The notes: a model not told the origin generated them from the letters alone. A stretch of DNA of 64,000 bases from Drosophila pseudoobscura (GCF_009870125.1 NC_046680.1:17937501-18001500); one strand, 5' to 3'. Counted from the stretch's first letter, positions 51,556 through 63,935 are shown. Numbers and translations are program-made.

Positions 51556-52572
51556 ATGGACTTGAATTTTCCGTTTGGAACCCCACTCGTGGGCCACATG
51601 GACTCTGTGCTGGATCTGAGCTTCAGCAAGGTTTGCGATAGCGGCTTCTACTTGGCCTCCGTCGGACGGGATGGCCAGGGGATTGTACGTCGCGGTGACA
51701 CTGGAGAAATATTCACAAGCCTCTTGGGCCACCAGAGGGCAGTGCGCGGAGTGTACATGAGTGAGAATGCCACGATTGTGGCGACTGGCAGTGATGATTG
51801 CACCGCCCGCATTTGGAGTGTCTCAAGTGGCAATGAACTGGCGAAGTTCCGGCATACCCAGAAGGTGTCAAGTTTGGCGCTGGACACTGGATCGGAGCGC
51901 ATGCTTACCTGCAGCCAGGAGCGCGAAAGCAATATCTGTTTGTATGACGTGAATCAAAGCAGGGAGGTCCTGTGCGTTTACCAAAAGAAATTAAGAGGTG
52001 TGCGCAACGTGATCTTCTGCCGTGACGATCGCTCGTTTCTCGCCTCGTCCTACGACCGCACCATCGAGCTGTGGGACATTTTGAGTGGCCAGAGCAGCCA
52101 CAAGATCTCGCTGCCCCATCACGCCAAGAGTGTGGAGCTGTGTGCCGATGGGAAGACGGTGACCATCGGCTATGGCGAAAGCGTTGTCTTTTTCGACGCG
52201 GATACATTCAGCATACACGGTCATCATAAGATACCGTTCAAGGTGATAGGCGCATCGCTGCATCCACAGAAGAAGAGCTTTGTGTGTGCCAGCTTGGAAG
52301 GAAAGATTCTAAAGTTTAATTACGACACAGGCGAGCAAGAAGATCGATTTAGGGCCCACGTGCAAATGGGGCACAACATTAGCGGCATCAAGTACAGTCC
52401 CGACGGCGAGATGTATGTCAGCTCGTCGACCGATGGCCAGATCACATTCTGGTCGCAGACATCTGGGAACCAAAATAGTGATGAGGACTCCATTGCTTCG
52501 TACAGTTCTGACAGTAGAGACGACTTCCTGGACGAGGGCGATGGATACAGTGAACAAGAAGACTACGATTAG
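51556..52572 (+). CDS. WD40-repeat protein of the STRAP family (intronless)
   Basis: A single open frame of 338 codons starts in a good context (CAAAATGG). It forms a seven-bladed WD40 propeller: GHMDSVLDLSFSK (13-25), GHQRAVRGV (58-66) with DDCTARIWSVSSG (80-92), a Cys-rich blade near 116-133, SSYDRTIELWDI (164-175), TIGYGESVVFFD (203-214), SLHPQKKSFVCAS (234-246), and ISGIKYSPDGEMYVSSSTDG (275-294). RRGDTG (45-50) and SLHP are hallmarks of STRAP (unrip), the SMN-complex-associated adaptor. The C terminus (305-338) is an acidic Ser/Asp/Glu tail. I believe flies have another STRAP gene (wmd), so this is probably a paralogue, and the lack of introns would fit a retrocopy. It is intact, so likely functional. 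An AATAAA follows at 52,740-52,745. Confidence 0.85.
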   Translation: MDLNFPFGTPLVGHMDSVLDLSFSKVCDSGFYLASVGRDGQGIVRRGDTGEIFTSLLGHQRAVRGVYMSENATIVATGSDDCTARIWSVSSGNELAKFRHTQKVSSLALDTGSERMLTCSQERESNICLYDVNQSREVLCVYQKKLRGVRNVIFCRDDRSFLASSYDRTIELWDILSGQSSHKISLPHHAKSVELCADGKTVTIGYGESVVFFDADTFSIHGHHKIPFKVIGASLHPQKKSFVCASLEGKILKFNYDTGEQEDRFRAHVQMGHNISGIKYSPDGEMYVSSSTDGQITFWSQTSGNQNSDEDSIASYSSDSRDDFLDEGDGYSEQEDYD

Positions 52573-52739
52573 AGCTAAATAGCCAATAATTCAATCCACT
52601 ACACAACTGTACACCAACCATACCCTGCTGTTGTTGCTGCTGTTCGTTTTGGTTTTCTTTAATGTTATTCTACACTCAATCATCACAAAATACTCTTAAA
52701 GGTTCATGCCCTGCAATGCAATGCTGTGGTCTTCTCTAT

Positions 52740-52745
52740 AATAAA
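52740..52745 (+). terminator. Poly(A) signal of the STRAP-like gene
   Basis: Canonical AATAAA 168 bases after the stop codon, in a position suited to a short 3' UTR. Confidence 0.55.
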
Positions 52746-53499
52746 TTCGTCTGCGTCGCCTGCACTGCGTCGTTGTGATTGGAAACCCCATCCCCATCCC
52801 CAATCCCAAACACAATCCTCATCTACCTGCCGGCTAACTATGGGACCTAACATCACTTGATTGTCGCTCTGTCCCGCCGCTCTCTCAACCTGTTTTCGAA
52901 AGGATTTCTGTTATTTCTGTTACTTTTATTCCGTGGAGATATCCAAGCGATCGCTGATTGTATCGCTGCTTTATGGCTTTTCTCACCAATCATAGTCATA
53001 AATGCGTTTTATTATTATCCGGACGGGCGGGGAGCGTTTGCGTTACCTTTGAGTCCCTTCGGCCCGGCGATGGTTTTATTGGGCCTGGATCCAAAAGTGC
53101 GCATCCACTTTTTTGGGGTAGTTGAGCCACAGATAGTCGGGGCAAACAGCGCTAAGCAAAGATACAGAAACCAAAACAGATAGAAAGATTCATTTGCAGC
53201 CTCGCCATGGGTGCACTGCTCACACACATAGAAAGTGATCTGCTTTTCTCCTGACCTACGGTATCCCATAGGATTTGACAACTTCTTGACTTTATTCGTT
53301 TGTTTGTTTTTCTTTCGTCTGCGTTTTTTCTTGGGTTTGCTCTTCAAATGGTTTTCCATAAATATTTATAATTTCTTGGCTGATAAAACGAGTTCTCCTG
53401 GCATCGTGCTGCGCCCAACGAAATTCGAAAACACGTTTTCCACGCGTTTACCAGGAAGAGGAACCTTTTCACACAACCTCCAGGGCATTGGGCTCTGTT

Positions 53500-53542
<43 letters not shown>

Positions 53543-56500
53543 ATCCAGTGACTGTTCCAATAAAAGAGTCGTCATGACAGTATCTCCTGCTATTGCCCTC
53601 GCTCTCCCTCTCCATCTATGTGGTGAACACAAGTGTCTGTCTGGCTGATTGATGGAATGATTGGATGGGAAGTAGCACAGTAGCCGCAGGATCAGCAAAG
53701 GATTAGCCAGTACCCAGTAGCCAGTCCAAACATTTGCATACTTGCCCAGCTATTTGCATTCCACTCCAAGGCAATTCATCAATTACTTCTCGATCTGACC
53801 GCAGCAATTTGTCCCATCAAAAGATGGAAGATAAGTCAGAGTCATTTGTAAATGTCCTGCACTGAGATTTTGTTATATTAATGATCGGTCATTTGCCAAG
53901 GATCACGCTTAGAAATGTTTTGTACCACTGACTGTTGCTGTTTATGTTTTGATAGGGATCGCTTTTCGGTTGGGAAATATAAATGGTTTTCCTTCTTAGG
54001 CAATGGGTTTGGTTTCTGGACAGCAAAGGGGTTTGTTCTTAGTCAGAGAGAGCTAAATACAATGAATGGTCTGGATTTTCACTCAAGAGATCATTTATTA
54101 ATTCTGAAATATTTTCTATATTTTATGGGAATCGTTTATGGACATACACACTCATTTTTCCAGTTTCGTTGGTTTCCTTTCTCATTATCGGTTATTATTT
54201 TCGGGCAAACACTCCCACAAAATATACTCGAACCCCTGCAGAAAGTATCCTTAACCATAGCGCACCTGCCTAGCAAAATGTTTGGAGTTGCGGTCACAGT
54301 TCCGTGAGCTAAACAGTTTTTATGGTAATTTACGGAACCGAGAATACAATATGCAGTCTTTGTCTGTATGAAATGTATCTTACGGCAATTTGGTACGTTA
54401 CTTCGCCTCCTGGTCATGCTCGATGGGCATTTGAACACCCGCTGCAAGAACTGAACGCTGGAGAACACGTGGCACGTAGAGCTGGGCTTAGCGCAGGGTC
54501 GAGTCGAGGAGGTTTTAGTATGACTATCTTGGGCCACCTTCTAGTTCGGGGGTTGGCTCTGGGCTGCTCGGGGCTCTGCTGGAGTGTTGATTGTGAGGCT
54601 ATGCGTTGAGGCGATAAGACGCGTTGCATTTGAAATGAGTGTAACGTATATTTTATACAGGACTGGACTGCGCTGCGTTGAGGTTTTTATAGACATGAGA
54701 CGAGATAATGTTTTACAGACCGCGACCTTCGTCTGGTATCTGCTGATGATGTTTTTCCAAGGCCTTATCAGGTCAGGGACTCTCGTGTGTCTCGTATGAA
54801 TATTAGATAGGTTACGGGAGGTTTGAGAGTGGTTAGATCCTATTTCTGTGAGTTCTCCAACCAGCATTAAGTTCTCTAATCGATGGAACACCTTGTATCG
54901 AGTACCCGCACGTTCCTTATTTAAGCAATCCTTTAAGATCTGCCCTTATAATGGGCTCGGCTCCTCACCCCACATCGACTATATGGCAATGAAGTATTTT
55001 TCCACCTCTTTTCTACGCCTTTTTTCCGCGTGTGTTTACACAACCCATATAGATGTGTTGCCGCCAGGATATCCTGTAGATATTTCGTCCACTCGAGGAG
55101 GAAATTACTTAAAGGGATCACGAACTCTTTCCCTCTTTTCAGCGGCTTGAGTTGTTTATGTTGCAGGCATGACTGCAACCGAACGCCACCAGAATTCTCA
55201 AATTTGTTATGAAGTGTGTAAATGTACGTTTCTTTATATTTTCCGTCTTTTTTCTTCGTCGGGGAGGGTGTGTCCCATAAACAGAAAACCGAACCACAAG
55301 GGACAGTCCAGTGGAGGGAGGACAGACAGGCGATGCTGCCTAATCGAACGATCGACAAACGATCTCTGCCTTTTTTTGGGGTGATTGCACTCCAGGGGCC
55401 AGGACTCTGTTTTTTCTACTCATTTTCTTCACAGTTTTTGTGTGGAAAAGCCAAGAGGTTTTCCCATTATTTCGTCGAGTGCAAAGGGACAAAGCAAATT
55501 ATGTCTTTAGTTTCCGAATCTGACTTCCCCGGCATCGGTAAGTTCTTTGTTTTTTGTCCCGTAATTGGATTTGTGCAAACAATATAAATCGCATTTTATT
55601 GCCTTGGTAGTGTAATTTAATTTTTTACGATTTTGCACTCAAATAGAGAGGTGGGAAAACTTTGTAAAGTCTCGCCTCAAACTTTGGGAACCTAAAAAAA
55701 TGATGTAACGGAAATTTAAACACCCTCATTGTCAAGGAAACTCTATTTTTGACGGTCTATCGAATCGAATACTCTTGCCCCATATAGTCCCCTTCGTTTG
55801 CCCCCCAGAGATCCGAGGAAAGTGAAAAGAAACTGTGCCCCGAATCCAATTCGAGTGCTCGCCTTTCGCTCCTCTGCGACTGCACCAAATCCAGTTTGTT
55901 TCCAACCAAACCAAAACCGAGACCAAGCATTTTTATCTACTCATCGCATGCAGGCAAAAGTACAGCTCCACCAGAGGTGGCGGCGCAGCAACAACACACA
56001 ACAGAGTACACGAAAGAGAGATGCAGACAGAAATCGAGAGAGGCGGAACGGTAGGCAAGTCGAATACTGGATGCACTCTGCGAAAGAAATCGCCCCATGG
56101 AACATCTTATTGCTGCACTTTAACAATCAATTAACTCGGATACAATATGCGATGAAATATATTCACATTTCAGGCTTATCATTTTTACTTGGGAAAACGC
56201 ATCCCATTGGAATATTTATTTGCTGTTTTGCTGCATTGGAAAGCGCATCACATTGGCGCTATGCTCAACGCTGAAAAAGCGCAAGCGAGAGCAACCCAAC
56301 CGCTAACGTGGTGCTTCGTCTTGGATCGTGTTTTTGAAAACGAGGGTTGCTACGCAGAGAGCGCGCCGCAGCGCTGCCAACGCGTTCGGTTCGCTCTTTG
56401 GTGGTTGTTTGACGTTTTGCTTTGCTCTGGCTGTTTATCTGTGTTTTTATTCTGTTGAGTGAGTTCGTCGAGAGAGGTACAGAAGAAGTGCAAGCAAGTC

Positions 56501-57151
56501 GGTGGCGCATATTCCCATGCGCAGTGCGCTAGAAATTACTCATAACTTTAATAAAATTTCAACGGAGCTGTAGTATTACAACATCTTATAGTTGTATAAA
56601 CAAATATTTAACAACAATTGTGCTGCGAACATATCGAACCAGAAAGCAACTGTACGCATCGTGCTCTCTTACTCTCGGAGACAACAACACAACTCGCTGG
56701 CAACGACAGTTCGTGCGTTGAGTGGAATATTTAGTCTCAGTGCAAGCGAAGGTGATTATATTGTTTATAATTAATTTATAAACAAATTGCCAGGCAACAA
56801 TTTTTTGGAGTAAAAAAAGTGTAAAAGACAACGCAAAAAAGACCTTGCCATAGCGCTACACATACAGAAACGTTTTACTCGCTCTCGCTCCGACAGACCT
56901 TGTGGAGACCAGTGCTCTCCCCAGTTAACGTGTGTGTTTGTGTGTGTGCGTGAACGTGGAGACTGCCCCTCCGAAAACAAAAGTTTTGGCGCCAAAACTT
57001 TGACAGTTCGCTTTGTCGTGCAATTCGCAAACAAGTGGTCCAAAGCAGAAACGACAAAACTGCGTCGCACAGTCAAAACAGCCAAAGCAGCCAAAACAGA
57101 GCTGCCCCCAGTGCCACATCCAGACACCAGATATACCCACAAACAGCAAAC
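52746..57151. other. Intergenic region and dacapo upstream/5' UTR
   Basis: No supported gene. It contains a (GT)n run at 53,504-53,540 and a minus-strand open frame at 53,015-53,359 with a hydrophobic stretch. A GC-richer block at 56,300-57,150 leads into the dacapo ATG and probably includes its promoter and 5' UTR. No TATA box at a convincing distance was seen. The spacing suits upstream enhancers of dacapo, which I infer only from position. Confidence 0.5.
53504..53540. repeat. (GT)n microsatellite
   Basis: About 18 GT units without interruption. Confidence 0.9.
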
Positions 57152-59072
57152 ATGGTCAGTGCACGCGTGCTAAATCCCGTCATGCTCAGTGAGTTCTGCA
57201 AGATAAGTGCCAGTCCGTCGATCAGTCGCAATTTGCCCTGCGGCCGTCAGGTGAATCGCATCAAGCGCAATCTCTTCGGCAGCCCCAGTACCACGGAGGC
57301 CAGCACCAACAAAGCGTAAGTCTGCTGCTGATTTTCCTCTCTCAAGATTGATTTAATAACCAAATCCTCTTTTCCTCTGTGCCCAGGCCCTTCAATGCCG
57401 AGCTGGAAAGACACCAGGAAATGGCCACACAGAAGTGGGGATTCAACTTCCGCGCTGGCACGCCGTTGGCGGATAGCTCCTCGTTCATCTGGGAGCTTGT
57501 CAGCTTTCAGGAGTCCAGCTTTGCCCCCGAAATGTACACCCTGACTCGTGCGGCCCACGTACGTCCCAGCGAGGAGTCCGGCGCCAGCGACGTGGATGCG
57601 CTGATCAATGAGCGTGCTGAGCGCGAGAACTTTACAGTGAATGTGGCGAACTCGTCGCTGGAGTCCAACACAGACAACGACTCTTGCTACGACTCCCAGG
57701 ATGAGTCGCTTACCGTGCGATTCACGCCGTCCAGCCTGAGTCAAAGCCTGAGCAGCACAACATCCGCTCAGGCGCTGCGCAAGCGACAGCCAAAAATCAC
57801 AGGTGAGTGCCGGACAAGAACCAGGACGAGGGTGTGCAATGCCCAGCAGAGGTTGACCATTCCCAGAGTCAGGCTTGATTGCACTTTCGATATACGTTAC
57901 AAATTGGTTTCCCATATTGTTCCCCCCACTGTTTAGTTTCGTTTCCCATGGGTGGAGGAGGACTTTTAGTGGTGGGCGTTGCTGGGGAACGACTTAAACC
58001 AAAATTATAGACTTGCTATGCAATTAGAGTTTGCTTTATGGGAGATTTTCGAAAGGGTTACGAACTCTGGCGCTGTCTGCAGCTGTTTCAGATCTTTCAG
58101 CCTTTCATCTCTTTATCCACGGAACAGAATGGAACTGATCTGATCCTCGTCCACCCGGGGGTTGATTTCAGATCGATCGCATGCGGGCTCTGCTCTGCTC
58201 GCTGCATCTCGTCTATAAATGCCAACAGCTGTGCGTGGCTCTGGCTCTGACTCTGCTTTGTCTATTGCCTGACCTCATTACGAGAGAACGCGAGGGGGAT
58301 CAGCTTTCAATGCACCACCATGGCAAGTCCATGGCTGGTAGCCTTATCAAGCCTCCCTTTGATTGCTTTGTGTTCGTTCGTTTGGTTTTTTATATGCCAC
58401 TCGCATATGAATGTGTAATGACTATAATAATAAAAAGTGTCTGTTCGGGGCATTCTATACGCACCCGCATTTGGGCAGTGTGGAGTTGCTGGCCAGTTGG
58501 GAAGAGAAGCCAAGCCTTGACTGGCTGTAGTTTTGGTGGCGACCTAGCTGGGCGTGTAATTTATGCGGCTTAGGCATCTCGTGCAACTGAGGAAACCTCC
58601 ACTCTTGCTTTCACTTGCGTCTCTACCTGAACTGGCCAACCTGTCTAGCTGCCGTCTGGCATTATTTGCTACCCTTGGACAGGGGGTAGGGTGTGTTGCA
58701 ACCCTCGTGTGTAGGGGCTGTTGCCAGCCACGTGCCACAATCCGAAATCAAAATGTGCAAAAACAGGCGGCGCCTGCTGTTCCATCCTGCTGCCGGGATC
58801 AATGACAGGGGGAGCAGGAAACAGGCCACACCATGGGATGTGCAGCAGCTGACTTTGATTTGATATTTACAAATTTCATGCAACTAATATCCCTGTTTTC
58901 TCTTATTCAATTTGCAGAGTTCATGAAGGAGCGCAAGCGACTGGCCCAGGCTCCCAAGAAACTGTCGCCCGCGAAACGCCTGCGCACCACCTCACCATCA
59001 TCATCTTCCTCCAGCGGATTCGGACTGGGAGCGCACTTTGGGGCAATGCTGAAGCGGCCGCGTCACAATTAG
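57152..59072 (+). CDS. dap: Dacapo, p21/p27-type cyclin E-Cdk2 inhibitor
   Basis: A nuclear CDK inhibitor that stops the cell cycle at G1 exit by binding cyclin E-Cdk2. Coding exons are 57152-57315, 57387-57802 and 58918-59072, giving 244 residues (I recall about 245 in D. melanogaster). The kinase-inhibitory domain is plain: the cyclin-docking RNLF (39-42), then ELERHQEMATQKWGFNFRAG (60-79), FIWELV (88-93) and the YTLTRA segment (105-110), which parallel p27. A PIP-type degron, QPKITEFMKERKR (189-201), follows; in Dacapo this element is known to drive CRL4-Cdt2 destruction in S phase. The C terminus is basic (KRLR, KRPRHN) with a Ser run and probably carries nuclear import signals. Intron 1 is 71 bp and intron 2 is 1115 bp, and intron 2 cuts the degron. 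The next gene, sqa, is convergent. Confidence 0.96.
57803..58917 (+). other. dacapo intron 2
   Basis: Phase-1 intron with a GTGAGT donor and a TTCAATTTGCAG acceptor. The exon 2 frame stays open for 44 codons into the intron, to a stop ending at 57,936. No other gene is seen inside. Confidence 0.85.
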
Positions 59073-60140
59073 GGCGCCCGGGTTCCACCACTGCCCCACC
59101 GAATCGAGACTTGCAATCTGCAATTGTATAATTTTATTTGATTTTTTATAAGCCACTGCGATTTGTAGTATTCTTCTTATTTTTTACAAACATTTTATGC
59201 AGTGCAAGGGCGACAGTTGCGAATATTAATTGATAGTCTTCAACTACTCCTAACCCGTAACCAGTAACTAGTTGTAAGCCAATAAGTTCGAGCTAAATGA
59301 AACTTTTTAGATTTCCCTAGTGGGAAATGCCATAAACTAAGTGATTAGTTCTTAACAACCAACAAAACTAAACAAACTATTGAACCAACAACAAGATAAG
59401 AGGAAAATCAAGAGACCGCTAGCTATATGGAATTATCCTTACCTTAATTGAAACGAACCGAAATTTAACCTTTCTATCGATGAAATTCTAACTTTTAATA
59501 ACCTGAAAATCCTGAAATTCGTTTAAATTTCGTTAGCAACATGTGCTTTCGAAATTTCCTTAGATAGAAAACTCATTTTTGCTCGGATCCGGCAATTTAT
59601 TGAAACTAAACCCCGGACCAGAGCAAAAATGACTTTTGACTAACTTTAAAAGCCACTAAAACGGGGCCACATTGAGCAGGGGTCTTCGGACTTGGCTCAA
59701 TGCTGTCTTGCTTTTGTTCGACCAACTAACATTGTCCTTAATTCGACCAGTGGAAAAGCCAACAAACTTTGATTAAGTCCGTAAATTTCTGGGCTTTTGG
59801 CCGTTCTTCATTTTGATTGCGGCCAAATTTCCACAAATTTTCAAAGCTGTAACTTCTTAACCAATGGTAAAATGTCTTTATGATTTGCCATGATCTCTGG
59901 GGCAAATTATGAAAACAGTTTTGCCTACAACTATTATGTACAAAAATTAGATACTAAATAGAACCTATTATACACATAGGCAGAGCCTATTCTTCATAAC
60001 ATTTATTCATAACCACCTACTCCTAAGGCCTAACTAAGAACAAAATCCAAAGTATTCTCCTAATATTTATATGTATAGCTGTATAATTACCATATACACA
60101 ACTCATACTTCAATAAAAAGAAAAAGCAGAAAACAAAATC
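59073..60140 (+). other. dacapo 3' UTR
   Basis: AT-rich, non-coding, with AATAAA at 60,112-60,117, giving a 3' UTR of about 1.06 kb. A second AATAAA lies near 60,376. Its length would allow microRNA control, which is known for dacapo, but I did not map sites. Confidence 0.55.
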
Positions 60141-60993
60141 GAAAAACAGGAAAACAATCACGGAACAAGAATATAAAATACAGAAAATGTTATTTTTGCA
60201 GAAAGTGACAAATCCGACAGTCCGCAAATCCACAAAATCATTTACATGTTGTTGCTTGTTATTGATTATAATTCCAATTCATCGTTTTGGTTGTAGTGGT
60301 AGCCGTATTATGTAGTGTAGTATATTTATAGACCATTGTACAATTTATAAGTTGATATTTGTTTTTTTGATCGCAATAAATTGTTTTTGATTTTTAGTCG
60401 GTAGAAAGAATATTTTTTATTTTTTTAATATTCATTTTCACTGTTCGCTGTAAGCCTTAAATTGTTAATATTTAAAGAACACATTAACGAAATATGGAAT
60501 TATGTCCTACTGCTGCTACATAGATTGGGATAAATCAACTTTGTTTTAATACGCGAAGTGTTATGTGTTCTTAAAGCAGATACAGATATTGCAGACTTTT
60601 TGTATGAATAGCCATTCATATCATTCAATTCACTAACTAATAAGATTAAATCACGTATTCCTTTGTTTATCTTGTGACTATCACACTTAGAATCAGTTCG
60701 ACAGAAAGGTATCCCTAAAGAAAGTATCTTCTCTAAGAAAAGTTTTCTTTGTTTATGCTAAAGAACACAAACTTTTCATAATTTACTTTTCCATTTATTT
60801 CAATAGTTTTATTTGATTTGATTACTTACAACAAATACATAAATATTAATCTTTGTTTAATTTGCAGTGTAGTAATTTTAACTAGATTCGTTTAACTAGA
60901 TGAGCACTCGCTTTAGCCGATATTTGTATAGATATAGTACATATACATCATATATATACACAGTGGAGTCTGCAGTATGCAGTGTGTCTGCGT
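60141..60993 (-). other. sqa 3' UTR / convergent intergenic region
   Basis: AT-rich. On the minus strand AATAAA occurs at 60,794-60,799 and 60,808-60,813, some 190 bases beyond the sqa stop. The remaining 600 bp to the dacapo poly(A) signal hold nothing recognisable. Confidence 0.5.
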
Positions 60994-63935
60994 CTACTTC
61001 CCCGCCGCCTTCTCCTCCAGCTGGGCCTGTATGTTCTTCACATTATGGCCACCGGCATTGGTTTGGTTGTGCCGCTGGAAGAAGGCATTAATGGAGCTCA
61101 TTGATCGGTACTCCAGATTGTCGCTCATATGCCAGTCCACGCTGATGCTCTGATGCCTGCCCATGGGGTTGCGTATCTTTGTCTCATTGTACTTCTCCAG
61201 GAGATGCAGCAGGCAGTCCTTGGTGGTGTTAGCCGCCTCCTCTAGATTCACCGTCTGGTGCGTGTCGGGCAGTCCAACGGGCACGTCGCGGCTCATCTGA
61301 TTGATGCGGAACTTGGCCCGTCGACTGCTGGCTGATTCAGTGACCATGTGATGGCTATTGCTGCTGCTGCTGGTGGTGCTGCTGCTGGAGATTACCTTCG
61401 AGGTGGTGGCCACTGAGGACTTTTGTACTTGCTGGCTTGAGGTGCTGCTCCGGGTATTGGAGCTGCTCATCGTGCTCACCGTGGACTGGTTGCGTAAGGA
61501 CTGCACCTGGGACTTGGACCAGGTGCTCCCGCTACCATTGCCGTTGCTCAGCTTGGGAGTCTCCTCGATTGACTGCTGCAGGCGCACGGACAGCGAACTG
61601 ACCTTGGTCTGGCCCTGTCCATCGTCGGAGCTGGTGTGACTCTGGCTGCTGCTGCTGGCGGCACTGAGGAGTCCGCCCCTGGGCGTGGGCCGGTTCCAGC
61701 TGCTACTGCTGGTCGCGCGACTGGTCCACTTGTTACCCTCCTGGCTAGTCTCGGAGGTGCGGCTTGTACTGCTCTCAGCACCAGCTGGAGTAGGCTGGGG
61801 CGATGCTGGGGTAGGTGCTTCATTGGTGCCGCTGTTGCTACTGTTGTGGTTGGCGTCCCCTAGCTTCGTGTTGATATCAGCTAGCATGAGCAGATGGTCA
61901 GAGAGCTTGCGGATCTCGTCAGCCAGATTGACGCGCTCCCCGGAGCTGCGGCGCCCCAGCAGGTAGGTGGTGTCCGAGTTTCGGCGATCGAATGTGTGCA
62001 GATAGCTCTTCATGCTCCTTTGCTGCTGGGCCGTCGACTCGCTGCCGGAGAACTCGTCGAAGTTCTCGTTGAACAGGTGCTGGGGCGTGGGCGTGGAGGG
62101 GTTGGAGGAGCCCATGACCGGGAAGAGTTTCTCTCGCGACTCATTGATGGGCGTCGACACGGAGCTGGGGCTCTCGTTGTCGCCACAAGGCGACTCCTCC
62201 TCATTCGGCTGCTGGGCATCATCCTCGCCTTGCTCGTCGTCCGTCATCGTGGCTATCGACTCACAGGGCGAGGGCGAACACACTGGAAATGGAGGAGAGT
62301 TTTAGATTCGTTGGAATCGTTGGTCGAGTGTGTGGTTACGAGTGACACACATAGATGGTTAGGATACGATTATTGTCAAAGAAAGTTTACGTTTAATTTG
62401 TACATGAAGTGCTTAGACACGGAATTAGTTCATGCATTTGGGTTAAGAGAGTTGTATAAAGTAATCCCAATGATCATTATGGTATTCTGTTCAAATGTAA
62501 TGGGTTTAATATCCGTTTTACACAACTCGTTGAGACAGCAAATGGGGTTAGTTTGTGTATTCAAAAAGAAAGACCCTTTCCCTAACGGACAAGAAAACGA
62601 ATGAACATGAGACAGACTTTGGAATAAACTGAACTGCGATCTCTGTGGATGATGGCTTACCTGGTTGGCAGACCAGAAACTGTGGCTATGTACGAGTGTG
62701 TTGATCTATGTCTGACCTAGGATCGGGGTAGGTTTTTGGGGGATTTGGTTGGGATTGGATAGGATTGGGGTGGAGTGGAATTGGGAGATTGGCATATGGC
62801 TTCGAGGCTCGAACAAAGTATAGAGAAGTATAGTAGTGCTTAATGTTGGTTTTCTGTATTCAAATTGAAGTATATTTTGGACATATTTTGGTTGGTTTTG
62901 TCAATGGCTGTCATTATCACAGTGTCAAAATGGTTAATACAGGTGGTATCCGCTACAAGGATGCCAGACCTTCGCTTAATTCTACAGTTACTTAAAGATT
63001 AACAACAGTTCTGGCTGGCATGCTGGCCCTCCCTCTCTTGCACACAGAATAGACGTTGGGTTAACACAGAGAAGGATGTAGAGTGACAGAAAGTAAGAGA
63101 TATACATAGAAGAGAAGAGAAGAGAAGAGAAGAGAAGAGAAGAGAAGAGAAGAGAAGGCAGGGCGCCTCTGTATGCGCTTCTCAGCGAGCCAACTCGGTT
63201 CACATTCACGTTAAGAACAACAATTAGTGTTTGACAAGTTAATCATGTAATTTACAAAGTAGATCCAGATGCAGGATGCAGGTGCAGTTGAATTTGCGGC
63301 TGTGGACGCAGCCATCATTTGCCATGGATGAGGGCATGCCGGTCGCGCTGCCGCTGAGAGCCGCCGCCACGGCAGTACTCACCTCGGGACGAGGAGATGC
63401 TGTCCTGGCCATGGGGTCGTCGCGGGTGCGGATAGCTCGTCTCGTTCAGGGGCGCAATCACATTGCCCTCCACATCGAAGACGTACGGACTGTTGGGATG
63501 CGTCTCCCAGCGCACAATGAAATTCTTGAGGTTATCCTTGGTGGCATCCAGCTCTTTGTTCTGTGGTAAAAGGAATAGCATGTGGAATATGACACATGGT
63601 TTTGCGCTATGCCATTACTTACCTCCAGGTCCACGGTACTGCAGAGCTTGGCAAGCTCTTCGCACTCTTCGTCCTGGTCCTGGTCCTGTTCCAGCTTCCC
63701 TACGCCCTCCCCCGTTTCCACAGCTGCCTTCACTTCTTCCACTACGTCGTCGTCGTCGTCCTCGATGGTCTCTGTGGACTCCTCGGAGGACTCAGAGGCG
63801 GCTGGTGTCGGTGACTGCGACTTCAGACGTGTCTTTGACGCCGATGAGGCTCCCTTCGCTATTGGTGTGGCTGTCGCGGTCGCCCGCTGCTGGAGCCATT
63901 TGTGCTTCATGCAATCTGCGGCTGTCATGCGGGTA
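60994..63935 (-). CDS. sqa: DAPK/MLCK-type serine/threonine kinase, 3' part; gene continues beyond the right edge
   Basis: Three coding exons are seen: 63623-63935, 63383-63560 and 60994-62282. The first starts with TRMTAADCMKHKWLQQ, the last helix of a CaMK/DAPK-like kinase domain (compare RxTAxxCxxHxWL). The rest is a long tail of about 590 residues: a Glu/Asp-rich acidic stretch, FIVRWETHPNSPYVFD, a very Ser/Thr/Asn-rich middle with SSTTSSSSNS runs, and a more conserved end (RHQSISVDWHMSDNLEYRSM, SINAFFQRHNQ). In D. melanogaster the kinase beside dap and Uba1 is sqa (spaghetti-squash activator), which phosphorylates the myosin light chain and acts in starvation autophagy. The name rests on the kinase end plus synteny; the catalytic core lies outside. 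Drak or another DAPK relative is less likely by position. Confidence 0.75.
62283..63382 (-). other. sqa last intron
   Basis: 1100 bp intron, GTGAGT donor at 63,382 and an acceptor ending CAG at 62,283. It contains a (AGAAG)n repeat at about 63,108-63,158 and no supported gene. Confidence 0.8.
63108..63158. repeat. (AGAAG)n pentanucleotide repeat
   Basis: About ten AGAAG units in the last sqa intron. Confidence 0.9.
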
